The notes beneath the pieces were generated by a model. The model was not told the DNA's origin and did not search any database. It saw only the letters and a list, made by a program, of their open reading frames with translations. A stretch of 38,697 nucleotides of DNA, from assembly GCA_034101475.1 (NCBI GenBank), contig JAXEJQ010000138.1:1-38697 (forward strand), written 5' to 3'. Source of the stretch: Limivivens sp034101475 (GTDB lineage: Bacteria > Bacillota > Clostridia > Lachnospirales > Lachnospiraceae). The position numbers and the translations under genes were made by a program. Numbering within the stretch: the first letter of the stretch is position 1; the number at the start of each line of letters is the position of its first letter. Shown piece by piece: positions 24,999 through 32,236 of this stretch.

Positions 24999-25027
24999 AT
25001 TCTACCATAATTATCCGGGTGCTACAA
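24999..25027 (-). promoter_or_regulatory. Promoter of the Gfo/Idh/MocA gene
   Basis: Minus strand TTGTAG (25022-25027), 17-bp spacer, TAGAAT (24999-25004), leader about 155 nt. Confidence 0.6.
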
Positions 25028-25063
25028 ACAAAAAAAGATGCTGCATTCCGTCCTGCAGCATCT
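25028..25063 (-). terminator. Terminator downstream of ogt
   Basis: Minus-strand stem AGATGCTGCA / TGCAGCATCT (25036-25063), 8-nt loop, then seven T residues. It lies 138 bp after the ogt stop. Confidence 0.85.
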
Positions 25064-25082
25064 TATCTTAAAGGAGAAAGTT

Positions 25083-25163
25083 ATGAAAAAGTTTTATAAC
25101 AATAACTCTTGTTACAAATATATATTATCCGGAAAATATGACCGATATATGAAGAAAAGTTGA
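25083..25163 (+). CDS. Possible 26-residue small protein
   Basis: ATG at 25083 has AAAGGAG six bases upstream and opens a 26-codon frame rich in Asn, Tyr and Lys (MKKFYNNNSCYKYILSGKYD, then RYMKKS). The stretch is far more AT-rich than the surrounding genes. It could be a cationic peptide or chance. No promoter was identified and the strong hairpin just before it terminates the other strand, so the call is tentative. Confidence 0.3.
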   Translation: MKKFYNNNSCYKYILSGKYDRYMKKS

Positions 25164-25200
25164 ACACTTTATGTTCTATGTGTAAAAGTTTTTTTGGTCT

Positions 25201-25731
25201 TCAGCAGCTTTCCAGATCCAGAAGCCTTCGTTTCAGCTCCAGGCCTCCTCCATATCCGGTCAGGCTTCCGTCCGCGCCAATGACACGATGACAGGGCACA
25301 ATAATGGACACCGGATTTCTGTGATTCGCCATTCCCACAGCCCGGCAGGCCTTCGGTTTTCCGATCTGTCCGGCAAGTTCGCCGTAGCTGCAGGTCTGCC
25401 CATATGGAATGGTGCAGAGCGCATTCCAGCACAGCTTCTGAAATTCCGTTCCTTCCAGCGACAGGGGGAGCTGAAATTCCCTGCGTTTTTTCTGAAAATA
25501 CTCTTCCAGCTGTACCCTGCCCCGGAGCAAAAGCTCTGTTTCTTCTCTTTTTCCGTTTTCCAGAATGACAGCCACCGTCTGTTTCTCACTGTGTCCTGTA
25601 CACCTGTCTTCTCCTGCCTGCTCCCAGGGCAAAAAGCAAAGATCGCTGATTCCGATTCCATCCTCTGCCAACAGCAGGGGGCCGAAATCCGTCTGTATAA
25701 TCTGATAACACTTATTGGCCCATTTCTTCAT
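25201..25731 (-). CDS. ogt: Methylated-DNA--[protein]-cysteine S-methyltransferase
   Basis: A 176-residue O6-alkylguanine-DNA alkyltransferase. The acceptor cysteine is C147 in IIVPCHRVIG, preceded by the helix-turn-helix region YGQTCSYGELAGQIG and the arginine finger in KACRAVGMANHRNP. It transfers the alkyl group irreversibly to itself to repair DNA. The ATG overlaps the HD gene by 20 bp, with TGAGGAAG as ribosome binding site inside that gene, so the two are co-translated. Confidence 0.95.
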   Translation of the reverse strand: MKKWANKCYQIIQTDFGPLLLAEDGIGISDLCFLPWEQAGEDRCTGHSEKQTVAVILENGKREETELLLRGRVQLEEYFQKKRREFQLPLSLEGTEFQKLCWNALCTIPYGQTCSYGELAGQIGKPKACRAVGMANHRNPVSIIVPCHRVIGADGSLTGYGGGLELKRRLLDLESC

Positions 25732-26293
25732 TTACGGCTTCCTCACAGGAGCGCATTGCCTCAATGGTTTTCCCAAACAGTTCATCCAGCTCCCAGCCCA
25801 GCATTTCCGCTCCCTGGCGAATCACATCTCTGGAACAGCCGGCCGCAAAGCGCTTATCCTTAAATTTCTTTTTCAGGCTGGAAACCTCCATATCCATGAC
25901 ACTTTTGGAAGGGCGCATCCTGGCTGCCGCTCCAATGAGTCCGGTCAGCTCGTCCGCTGCAAACAGAACCTTTTCCATCAGATGCTCCGGCTTCACCTCT
26001 GTCACCAGACCATAACCATGGCTGCAGACCGCATGGATCAGTTCCTCCTCCGCATTAATCTCCTTTAATAGTTCCGGCGCTTTGATACAGTGCTGCTCCG
26101 GATATTTTTCAAAATCCACATCATGAAGCAGTCCCACCAGCCCCCAGAAATCCTCCTCATCGGTATATCCCAGTTCCCGGGCATACCAGCGCATGGTCCC
26201 CTCCACCGTCAGCCCGTGAAGAATGTGAAAGGGTTCCTGATTGTATTTTTTCAGCAGCTCCAGAGCTATTTCTCTCGAAATTTTCGTTTTCAT
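25712..26293 (-). CDS. HD-domain (HDIG-type) hydrolase
   Basis: A 193-residue HD-superfamily metal hydrolase. Metal ligands are visible as H26 (ILHGLTVEG), H57-D58 (LLHDVDFE), H92 (CSHGYG) and D114 (AADELTG). The family hydrolyses phosphoesters of nucleotides; the small stand-alone HDIG type has no defined substrate. The ATG at 26293 has GAGGTGA eight bases upstream; a GTG four codons earlier overlaps that site and is rejected. It precedes ogt. Confidence 0.85.
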   Translation of the reverse strand: MKTKISREIALELLKKYNQEPFHILHGLTVEGTMRWYARELGYTDEEDFWGLVGLLHDVDFEKYPEQHCIKAPELLKEINAEEELIHAVCSHGYGLVTEVKPEHLMEKVLFAADELTGLIGAAARMRPSKSVMDMEVSSLKKKFKDKRFAAGCSRDVIRQGAEMLGWELDELFGKTIEAMRSCEEAVNEEMGQ

Positions 26294-26308
26294 TAATCCA
26301 TTCACCTC

Positions 26309-26336
26309 AAAAGCAGCCCTGGACTGCCAGGGCTGC
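26309..26336 (-). terminator. Hairpin terminator after the FNT channel gene
   Basis: Minus-strand stem GCAGCCCTGG / CCAGGGCTGC with 4-nt loop (26313-26336), followed by TTTT. A second hairpin ATCTGCGC/GCGCAGAT lies at about 26344-26365. The T run is short, so read-through into the HD gene is possible. Confidence 0.7.
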
Positions 26337-26383
26337 CTGCTCTTTTACGAATCTGCGCTCCGATGCGCAGATAAACACCGTGT

Positions 26384-27151
26384 TTATTTCTCTTTTGAAA
26401 TCAGATGATAGGGCAGAGCAACAACCAGAACACCGCCAATCATATTTCCAATGGTCACACAAACCAGGTTGTAAATGTATCCTCCAATGCTGACGTTGGC
26501 AGTACCCGGATTCAGAAGGCCCACTGCCATGGTAGTCATATTTGCAATACTGTGCTCGAAACCGCAGATCATGAATGTGAAAATACAGCAGAAAATCATA
26601 ATCAGCTTTCCGGATTCGTATTTCATCTTTGTATTGCACCAGACAGCCATACATACCAGCGTATTGCACAGGATACCTTTACAGATCAGTGCCAGCGGCC
26701 CTGTGGTCATTTTCTTTTCCGCGGCTGCCGCAAACAGCTCCGCAACTGTTCCTGTGGGAACACCGGAAAACTGGTACACTGCCACAGCCAGAAGACTTCC
26801 CACCAGGTTGCCGATATAGGTAATCACCCAGATCTTCACAATCTCGCCCCAGCTCAGCTCTTTGCGGAATCCTGCCGCTCCCAGTACGAAATTGCTTCCG
26901 GTAAACAGCTCGGCTCCGCACATCAGTACAAAGCTCAGAGCCACTGCAAAGGACGCAGAATTCATCACCTTCTGCATGGGATCACCCGCCTCATAAAACG
27001 GCGCAGAAATTCCGATACTGATAAAACCGCCGAAAGCAATAAACAGTCCGGCCATCATGGAAGATACAAAAAATCCCAGCGGATTCTTTTTTAACAGATT
27101 TGCTTTTCCTTTTGCTCCACTGCAGACGGCCTGATATGCATCATTAAACAT
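26384..27151 (-). CDS. Formate/nitrite transporter (FNT) family channel
   Basis: A 255-residue pentameric-channel protein with six membrane segments in two homologous halves. The FNT signatures are present: AELFTGSN at 80-87, the conserved lysine K158 in CKGILCN, and the central histidine H200 in CGFEHSIANM. The neighbouring fhs gene consumes formate, so formate is the likely substrate (inference), in either direction; nitrite or hydrosulfide channels have the same fold. GGAGGG eight bases before the ATG at 27151 fixes the start; the upstream extension to 27247 passes through a hairpin and is rejected. Confidence 0.92.
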   Translation of the reverse strand: MFNDAYQAVCSGAKGKANLLKKNPLGFFVSSMMAGLFIAFGGFISIGISAPFYEAGDPMQKVMNSASFAVALSFVLMCGAELFTGSNFVLGAAGFRKELSWGEIVKIWVITYIGNLVGSLLAVAVYQFSGVPTGTVAELFAAAAEKKMTTGPLALICKGILCNTLVCMAVWCNTKMKYESGKLIMIFCCIFTFMICGFEHSIANMTTMAVGLLNPGTANVSIGGYIYNLVCVTIGNMIGGVLVVALPYHLISKEK

Positions 27152-27208
27152 GATCAATCCCTCCAAAAAAACGCGAATCACACGTACAGATTCTTCAAAA
27201 CAGTCAAA

Positions 27209-27249
27209 GAATGCATGAGGCGCCATGAACGAGCTTTCCTCATGCATTC
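27209..27249 (-). terminator. Hairpin between fhs and the FNT gene
   Basis: Minus-strand 12-bp stem GAATGCATGAGG / CCTCATGCATTC with an 17-nt loop, followed only by TTTG. A weak terminator or processing site that could set the fhs:FNT ratio. Confidence 0.5.
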
Positions 27250-27349
27250 TCCGTCATTTCATCATCAACAAGGTATTCTTTTTACAGCCAGTTCCGGAGT
27301 ACGGAGAACATCAGAGGATCCCCACTCTCCGTTTCAAACGGTTCACTGA

Positions 27350-29035
27350 TTAGAACAGACCGGAAATCTTACCGGTTTCATCTACGTCGATTCTCTCGGC
27401 AGCCGGAACCTTGGGCAGACCAGGCATGGTCATAATCTCGCCGGTCAGAGCTACAATGAAACCTGCACCTGCAGAAATCTTCAGATTACGTACCGTAACC
27501 TCGAAATCCTTGGGAGCACCGAGCTTGGTCGGGTCATCGGTCAGACTGTACTGAGTCTTCGCAACGCAGATCGGGCAATTGCCATAGCCAAGAGCTTCCA
27601 GCTGAGCAGCCTGCTTCTGAGCCTGTGCAGTCAGAACAACACCCTTGCCGCCGTAAATTCTCTTAACAATGGTATCCAGCTTCTCTTCGATGGAGCCTTC
27701 CAGCTCATAGGAGAAGGAGAAATCATTGGGCTCTTCAACCAGACGAATAACTTCCTCTGCCAGAGCGATACCGCCTTCGCCGCCCTTTGCCCAAACTTCG
27801 GACAGAGCAACGTTTACGCCCAGTTCCTTACATTTTGCTTCAACCAGATCCAGTTCTGCCTTGGTATCGGTGGGGAATGCATTGATGGCAACTACGCAGG
27901 GCAGTTTGTATACATTCTTAATATTATCAACATGCTTTAACAGGTTCGGGAGACCTTTTTCCAGTGCTTCCAGGTTTTCGTTGTTCAGATCAGCCTTTGC
28001 AACGCCGCCGTTGTATTTCAGTGCACGAACGGTCGCAACGATTACAACTGCAGACGGTTTCAGGCCAGCCATACGGCACTTGATATCCAGGAACTTCTCA
28101 GCACCCAGGTCTGCACCAAAGCCTGCTTCTGTAACAGCATAATCAGCCAGCTTCAGAGCCATTCTGGTAGCGATTACAGAGTTACAGCCGTGAGCGATAT
28201 TTGCGAACGGACCGCCATGTACGATCGCCGGTACATGCTCCAGAGTCTGTACCAGGTTCGGTTTCAGAGCATCCTTCAGAAGAGCTGCCATAGCGCCCTG
28301 TGCATGCAGATCACCTGCAGTTACCGGCTTCTGCTCTGAGGGTTTGCCATATGTATAACCAACAATGATTCTTGCCAGTCTGTTCTTCAGGTCTGTGATG
28401 TCACTTGCCAGACACAGAACTGCCATGATCTCGGAAGCAACAGTGATATCATATCCGTCCTCACGGGGAACACCGTTGGTTCTGCCGCCCATACCATCAA
28501 GAACGAAACGCAGCTGACGGTCATTCATATCCACACATCTTCTCCATGTGATCTTACGCGGATCGATGTTCAGTTCATTTCCCTGGAAGATGTGGTTATC
28601 CAGCATCGCTGCCAGCAGGTTGTTCGCTGCGCCGATCGCATGGAAGTCACCGGTAAAGTGAAGATTGATATCCTCCATGGGAACAACCTGTGCATATCCG
28701 CCGCCTGCTGCTCCGCCTTTTACGCCGAATACCGGCCCAAGGGACGGCTCTCTCAAAGCTACCATAACCTTTTTACCAAGCTTCTGCATACCATCAGCCA
28801 GACCTACGGTGGTCGTAGTCTTTCCTTCGCCTGCCGGAGTCGGGTTAATCGCTGTTACCAGAATCAGTTTTCCATCCGGAGCATCACTCTCTCTTAACAG
28901 ATTGTAGTCGATTTTTGCCTTATAATTTCCGTACTGCTCCAGATACTTTGCATCAATACCTGCTTTTGCAGCAATCTCCGTAATTGGTGACATGGTAGTT
29001 TCCTGTGCAATTTCAATGTCTGATTTGTAACCCAT
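27350..29035 (-). CDS. fhs: Formate--tetrahydrofolate ligase
   Basis: A 561-residue ATP-dependent ligase forming 10-formyl-THF from formate and THF. The P-loop PTPAGEGKTTT lies at 65-75, followed by the family signature GVKGGAAGGGYAQVVPMEDINLHFTGD (start near residue 104) and VATVRALKYNGG. The enzyme feeds purine synthesis and, in acetogens, the methyl branch of the Wood-Ljungdahl pathway; the window alone cannot tell which dominates. AAAGGAG precedes the ATG by nine bases. The gene has a 430-nt leader with a THF-I riboswitch, and an FNT channel gene downstream. Confidence 0.97.
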   Translation of the reverse strand: MGYKSDIEIAQETTMSPITEIAAKAGIDAKYLEQYGNYKAKIDYNLLRESDAPDGKLILVTAINPTPAGEGKTTTTVGLADGMQKLGKKVMVALREPSLGPVFGVKGGAAGGGYAQVVPMEDINLHFTGDFHAIGAANNLLAAMLDNHIFQGNELNIDPRKITWRRCVDMNDRQLRFVLDGMGGRTNGVPREDGYDITVASEIMAVLCLASDITDLKNRLARIIVGYTYGKPSEQKPVTAGDLHAQGAMAALLKDALKPNLVQTLEHVPAIVHGGPFANIAHGCNSVIATRMALKLADYAVTEAGFGADLGAEKFLDIKCRMAGLKPSAVVIVATVRALKYNGGVAKADLNNENLEALEKGLPNLLKHVDNIKNVYKLPCVVAINAFPTDTKAELDLVEAKCKELGVNVALSEVWAKGGEGGIALAEEVIRLVEEPNDFSFSYELEGSIEEKLDTIVKRIYGGKGVVLTAQAQKQAAQLEALGYGNCPICVAKTQYSLTDDPTKLGAPKDFEVTVRNLKISAGAGFIVALTGEIMTMPGLPKVPAAERIDVDETGKISGLF

Positions 29036-29112
29036 GATTAAAATCTCCTTTCATAGTGAAAAAATCTAAATTCCGTGCAGATGCACTTGTTTTCTGTTTG
29101 TTTGCACATAAT

Positions 29113-29162
29113 CATTTTTTTGCTCTCATATTGACGGTAGTGTAAAAAAGAGCAAAAAAATG
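29113..29162. repeat. 14-bp perfect inverted repeat in the fhs leader
   Basis: CATTTTTTTGCTCT (29113-29126) and AGAGCAAAAAAATG (29149-29162) flank 22 bp. In the minus-strand RNA the first arm read follows the riboswitch and carries T7 and T6 runs. Confidence 0.7.
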
Positions 29163-29225
29163 CTGCGCAACAATCGTGGATAACAGATATTTGATTTCTC
29201 TGAAACTGTTCATCCAAAATCTACG

Positions 29226-29319
29226 CAGTAGCGGAAGCGATATTATAACGCGGCCATGCCTTCGTTCGCAGGAAGCCTTCCCATCCTGTGACACTTTACG
29301 CATAACATCTACTCTACCT
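29226..29319 (-). promoter_or_regulatory. Tetrahydrofolate riboswitch (THF-I)
   Basis: The minus-strand RNA matches the THF-I core in order: GGUAGAGUAGAUG, GCGUAAAGUGU, AUGGGAAGG, GAACGAAGGC, CCGCG and CUUCCGCUAC. The helices also fit: closing GUAG/CUAC, AUGUUAU with AUAAUAU, CAGGA with UCCUG, and GGC with GCC. Sequence and pairing agree with the published fold known from folate genes; here it precedes fhs, a THF-consuming enzyme. The expression platform is not obvious: a possible weak stem CUGCG/CGCAG with inner GGAU/AUCC and AACAG/CUGUU precedes U7 at 29154-29160. Confidence 0.92.
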
Positions 29320-29465
29320 CAGAAAAAAACTGATCCAATTTTCAAACGGACTATTCAGCAGCCAGGCTGAATGAATCCATGCGGTCGACCCCGTACAGTA
29401 TTCTGATTCCTCTGTGACTTTCCACAGCTATCGTCAGGAATCAAAACCTTTCATACGCTGACCTT

Positions 29466-29494
29466 AATATACACTATTTTTCTGGCCTTGTCAA
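29466..29494 (-). promoter_or_regulatory. Consensus promoter of fhs
   Basis: Minus strand TTGACA (29489-29494), 17-bp spacer, TATATT (29466-29471). About 140 nt separate it from the riboswitch. Confidence 0.85.
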
Positions 29495-29578
29495 TAGTTT
29501 GATAAAAATTTATCGTGTTTGTTAAAATAAAATCAAGTCTGTTTTCATTCATTCGCCAGCCCGATTCCAAGCCTTTTC

Positions 29579-29607
29579 TTGTCGTTTTTGGTCGGTTATG
29601 CTAAAAT
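29579..29607 (+). promoter_or_regulatory. Promoter of the MBL-fold hydrolase gene
   Basis: TTGTCG (29579-29584), 17-bp spacer, TAAAAT (29602-29607). The leader is about 150 nt and begins with the repeat at 29613. Confidence 0.6.
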
Positions 29608-29612
29608 AAAAG

Positions 29613-29636
29613 TGATGTTGGGATCAAAAGATGCCA
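29613..29636. repeat. 24-bp repeat TGATGTTGGG..., copy 1
   Basis: Differs at one position from 32315-32338 (TGATGTTGGG, A or G, then TCAAAAGATGCCA). Same orientation. Confidence 0.85.
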
Positions 29637-29639
29637 TAC

Positions 29640-29671
29640 GGATTGTTCCGTGCTTCGCACTCCCACAATCC
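29640..29671. repeat. Stem-loop with the same apex as the nested inverted-repeat elements
   Basis: Outer stem GGATTGT (29640-29646) / ACAATCC (29665-29671); apex TCC-GTGC-TTC-GCAC-TCCC. The same apex, with a different outer stem, occurs at 7345-7382 and 36913-36950. Confidence 0.7.
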
Positions 29672-29762
29672 TGCCATCATAAAAGTGACGGTAGCTGTCC
29701 TGAGCCAACCTTCAAAAATGAAATGAGTTGCAAGCAACGATTGATACACAGGAGGGATTCCA

Positions 29763-30818
29763 TTGAATAAAAAAATATACCGCAGCATACTTTCCAGGCT
29801 TTTCCTGTCCGGAGCAGTCATGGTCCTGCCCGCTCTTTCCTGTTCTGCAGAGGTTACGGTTCATTTTCTGGATGTGGGCCAGGGACTTTCTGTTCTGATC
29901 GCATCGGACGGGCACTACGCATTATACGACGGAGGCGACCGGGATTATTCTTCCCGGGTGGTCTCTTATCTTCAGGACGCGGGCGTTCAGACTCTGGACT
30001 ATGTCATCGCCTCTCATTACGACGCAGACCATATAAATGGTCTGGTCGGGGTGCTGAACAACTTCCCGGCAGAGACGGTACTGGGTCCGGATTACACCCG
30101 TGACACCTCCGTATACCGTTCCTTCCAGAATGCGGCAGCCGCTCAGGATCTGACCGTGGAGCATCCCGCTGTGGGGAGCACCTACGCCCTGGGTACCAGC
30201 ACCTTCACCGTCCTGGCTCCTTCTTCCGACGATTACCGTGACAGCAATGACTTTTCCATCGTTCTTCTGCTGGAGGAAGGGGAGGATTCCTTTCTTCTCA
30301 CCGGCGACGCCGGAGCGGTATCCGAAGCGGAAATCTGCAATTCCGGCATCGATCCCGCCTGCGACGTTCTCTGTGTGAGCCATCATGGAAGCGCTTCCGC
30401 CACCACCTGAGATTTTCTGGAGCAGGCCCTTCCTTCCGCAGCCGTCATTTCCTGCGGACTGGGGAATGACTACGGCCATCCACACTCAGAAACCATGGAA
30501 AAACTGGAAAGCATGGAAATATCCGTCTTCCGCACAGACCTCCAGGGAGATCTCACTGCTTATACAGAAGGAAGCTGCATCGTCTGGAACATCGATCCCT
30601 GCAATGATTATTCCTCCGGAGACGAAACAGTGGGCTCCGGCCAAAGTACAAAAGCGACGGAACCCACCTATATTCTCAATACCAATACCGGCAAATTTCA
30701 TCTTCCATCCTGTTCTTTTTCGGATGAAATTCTGGAAAATAACCGTGTAGCATACACCGGCAGCCGGAAAGAGCTGATCAGCCAGGGATATGAACCCTGT
30801 AAATTCTGTGCTCCCTGA
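29763..30818 (+). pseudogene. ComEC-type MBL-fold metallo-hydrolase interrupted by an in-frame UGA
   Basis: A 352-codon frame with TTG start (AGGAGG seven bases upstream) and a TGA at 30408-30410, codon 216. Before the TGA: a signal peptide (residues 1-29) and the MBL-fold with HYDADH at 85-90 and HHGS at 207-210. After it, in the same frame, the fold continues as expected (DFLEQALPSAAVISCGLGND, then YGHPHSETM), then a C-terminal zinc-type domain (FHLPSCSF...GYEPCKFC). Secreted homologues are ComEC-like nucleases or hydrolases of unknown role. The simplest reading is a CGA to TGA nonsense mutation; read-through, Sec insertion or a sequence error remain possible. Both halves otherwise look intact. 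Confidence 0.75.
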
Positions 30819-30821
30819 AAA

Positions 30822-30901
30822 TGCGGATAGTGGGACTCGAACCCACACGGTTGCCCACTGGCACCTAAAACCAGCGCGTCTGCCAATTCCGCCATATCCG
30901 C
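30822..30901 (-). tRNA. tRNA-Leu (TAG)
   Basis: An 80-nt tRNA with acceptor GCGGATA / TATCCGC and discriminator A. The anticodon arm CTGGT-TTTAGGT-GCCAG gives anticodon TAG; an extended variable region follows. The 3' end is 3 bp from the stop codon of the convergent hydrolase gene. No terminator was found between them. Confidence 0.93.
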
Positions 30902-30918
30902 CGATACTACAGCTTTTT

Positions 30919-30948
30919 ATTATATCGGATATTATCGGATGATGTCAA
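30919..30948 (-). promoter_or_regulatory. Promoter of tRNA-Leu
   Basis: Minus strand TTGACA (30943-30948), 18-bp spacer, TATAAT (30919-30924). Confidence 0.85.
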
Positions 30949-31096
30949 GCTTTATCGTTTCTTTTTCTCTTTTTCATTCCGGTTTTCTGGAATTTTTTCA
31001 GAAATATTTACTGATAGAATGTAGTAATATTTCAATAGATAGTTTATGCTTCTTATTAAAAGAAGACAGCAGAATAAGAAGGACAGGAGATGGCCT

Positions 31097-31348
31097 ATGT
31101 CAAGAAGAAAAGAACTAAGCTTCGAAAACAAAGACTACTACTATCAAATAGCGTTAAACATCACTTATTATCGTCGCAAAGCCGGACTCACTCAGGAGCA
31201 GCTGGCTGAGAAATCAGATATCAGCCGTTCTTTCCTAAGCGCAATCGAAGCGCCAAATATGATCAAAGTATTTTCTCTGGAAGTTCTCTTCCGGATCGCC
31301 AAGGCGCTTGACGTGGAACCGGCACAGCTTCTGGCAAGAAATCAATAA
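31097..31348 (+). CDS. XRE-family HTH regulator (small)
   Basis: An 83-residue protein that is almost entirely one Cro/C1-type helix-turn-helix domain (residues 20-78): IALNITYYRRKAGLTQEQLA, then EKSDISRSFLSAIE and LEVLFRIAKALDVEPAQLL. It presumably binds DNA as a dimer; its target is unknown and no operator repeats were recognised. The ATG at 31097 has AGGAGA seven bases upstream; the longer frame from 31046 lacks one. It is monocistronic with a strong terminator overlapping its stop codon. Confidence 0.88.
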   Translation: MSRRKELSFENKDYYYQIALNITYYRRKAGLTQEQLAEKSDISRSFLSAIEAPNMIKVFSLEVLFRIAKALDVEPAQLLARNQ

Positions 31349-31386
31349 TCAGCGCGGGATGCACGTTCCCCGCGCTGATTATTTCT
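31347..31386 (+). terminator. Terminator of the XRE regulator gene
   Basis: Stem AATCAGCGCGGG / CCCGCGCTGATT (31347-31380) with a 10-nt loop, followed by ATTTCTTTTC. The stem starts at the stop codon. Confidence 0.88.
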
Positions 31387-31404
31387 TTTCGGACACTCTG
31401 TGAC

Positions 31405-31468
31405 CTGCGCTGCCAACAGCGCAGAGAATTTACAGGGAATTATATGGGCCGTCCGCCAAACAAGCGGA
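31405..31468. repeat. Two short hairpins between convergent terminators
   Basis: CTGCGCTG / CAGCGCAG (31405-31424, 4-nt loop) and TCCGC / GCGGA (31452-31468). They lie between the terminators of the regulator and the tRNA operon. Role unknown. Confidence 0.45.
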
Positions 31469-31508
31469 TTGTTCAGGGTTGTGCATGTTTTTCCTGTCCC
31501 ATGGACAC

Positions 31509-31547
31509 AAAAAAGTGGAAGTAACCAATCTCAGGTACTTCCACTTT
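31509..31547 (-). terminator. Terminator of the six-tRNA operon
   Basis: Minus-strand stem AAAGTGGAAGT / ACTTCCACTTT with a long loop, ending in six T residues (31509-31514); 12 bp after the tRNA-Lys 3' end. Confidence 0.88.
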
Positions 31548-31558
31548 CTCATTTTTAA

Positions 31559-31631
31559 TGAGGCATCGGGGATTCGAACCCCGGACAACTTGATTAAAAG
31601 TCAAGTGCTCTACCGACTGAGCTAATACCCC
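31559..31631 (-). tRNA. tRNA-Lys (TTT)
   Basis: 73 nt; anticodon arm CTTGA-CTTTTAA-TCAAG; T arm CGGGG-TTCGAAT-CCCCG. Last gene of the six-tRNA operon. CCA not encoded. Confidence 0.96.
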
Positions 31632-31695
31632 ATCTTCTGTATACTTCTGCGGCACGTCGGCTTTTACGGAATCCGTCATAACCAGCTCATGCCAG

Positions 31696-31767
31696 CTGGA
31701 CTAGCTGGATTCGAACCAGCGAATGCAGGAGTCAAAGTCCTGTGCCTTACCGCTTGGCGATAGCCCA
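31696..31767 (-). tRNA. tRNA-Gln (TTG)
   Basis: 72 nt; acceptor TGGGCTA / TAGTCCA, discriminator G; anticodon arm CAGGA-CTTTGAC-TCCTG. Fifth gene of the operon. Confidence 0.96.
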
Positions 31768-31773
31768 GGAAAA

Positions 31774-31848
31774 GGTGGATATAGGGATTCGAACCCTAGG
31801 CCTCCAGAGCCACAATCTGGCGCGCTAACCAACTGCGCTATATCCACC
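31774..31848 (-). tRNA. tRNA-His (GTG)
   Basis: 75 nt including the encoded extra G at -1, which faces discriminator C, the identity element of tRNA-His. Anticodon arm CCAGA-TTGTGGC-TCTGG. Confidence 0.96.
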
Positions 31849-31875
31849 ATATATATTTCTTGCACAAAGTGCAAA

Positions 31876-31949
<74 letters not shown>

Positions 31950-31952
31950 AAA

Positions 31953-32023
31953 AGCGGGTGATGGGAATCGAACCCACGTATCCAGCTTGGAAGGCTGGTG
32001 TTCTACCATTGAACTACACCCGC
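31953..32023 (-). tRNA. tRNA-Gly (TCC)
   Basis: 71 nt; acceptor GCGGGTG / CACCCGC, discriminator T; anticodon arm CCAGC-CTTCCAA-GCTGG. Only 3 bp before tRNA-Arg. Confidence 0.96.
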
Positions 32024-32044
32024 ACGAGGTATATGAACGTCAAA

Positions 32045-32119
32045 TCGGGGTGACAGGATTCGAACCTGCGACCTCCTGGTCCCAAACCAGGCGCTCTAGC
32101 CAAGCTGAGCCACACCCCG
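32045..32119 (-). tRNA. tRNA-Pro (TGG)
   Basis: 75 nt; acceptor CGGGGTG / CACCCCG, discriminator A; anticodon arm CCTGG-TTTGGGA-CCAGG. First gene of the operon Pro-Gly-Arg-His-Gln-Lys. Confidence 0.96.
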
Positions 32120-32155
32120 GCGCTCTGTCGTCCTGCTCTCTCTGACGCAAGTCAT

Positions 32156-32184
32156 ATTATATTATAAGGTTTCCCGGATGTCAA
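32156..32184 (-). promoter_or_regulatory. Consensus promoter of the six-tRNA operon
   Basis: Minus strand TTGACA (32179-32184), 17-bp spacer, TATAAT (32156-32161). Confidence 0.92.
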
Positions 32185-32236
32185 CACTTTTTTCAAATTT
32201 TTCAATTTTTTTCTACAACTTCTTTTCTTCCATACA

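Larger units (their letters stand above)
24836..25082. other. Intergenic region upstream of the oxidoreductase
   Basis: It holds a promoter (24999-25027), a degenerate copy of the CTGTTCAG-type element (left part near 24872-24896, right terminus GCTCTGAACAGTTTCC at 24983-24998), and the ogt terminator (25028-25063). No other gene was seen. Confidence 0.55.

Noticed and set aside
30435..30458. SECIS element supporting selenocysteine at the UGA
   Set aside because: The stem coincides with conserved AVISCG coding sequence, starts 24 nt after the UGA and lacks a recognisable bacterial SECIS apex; kept only as a weak option.
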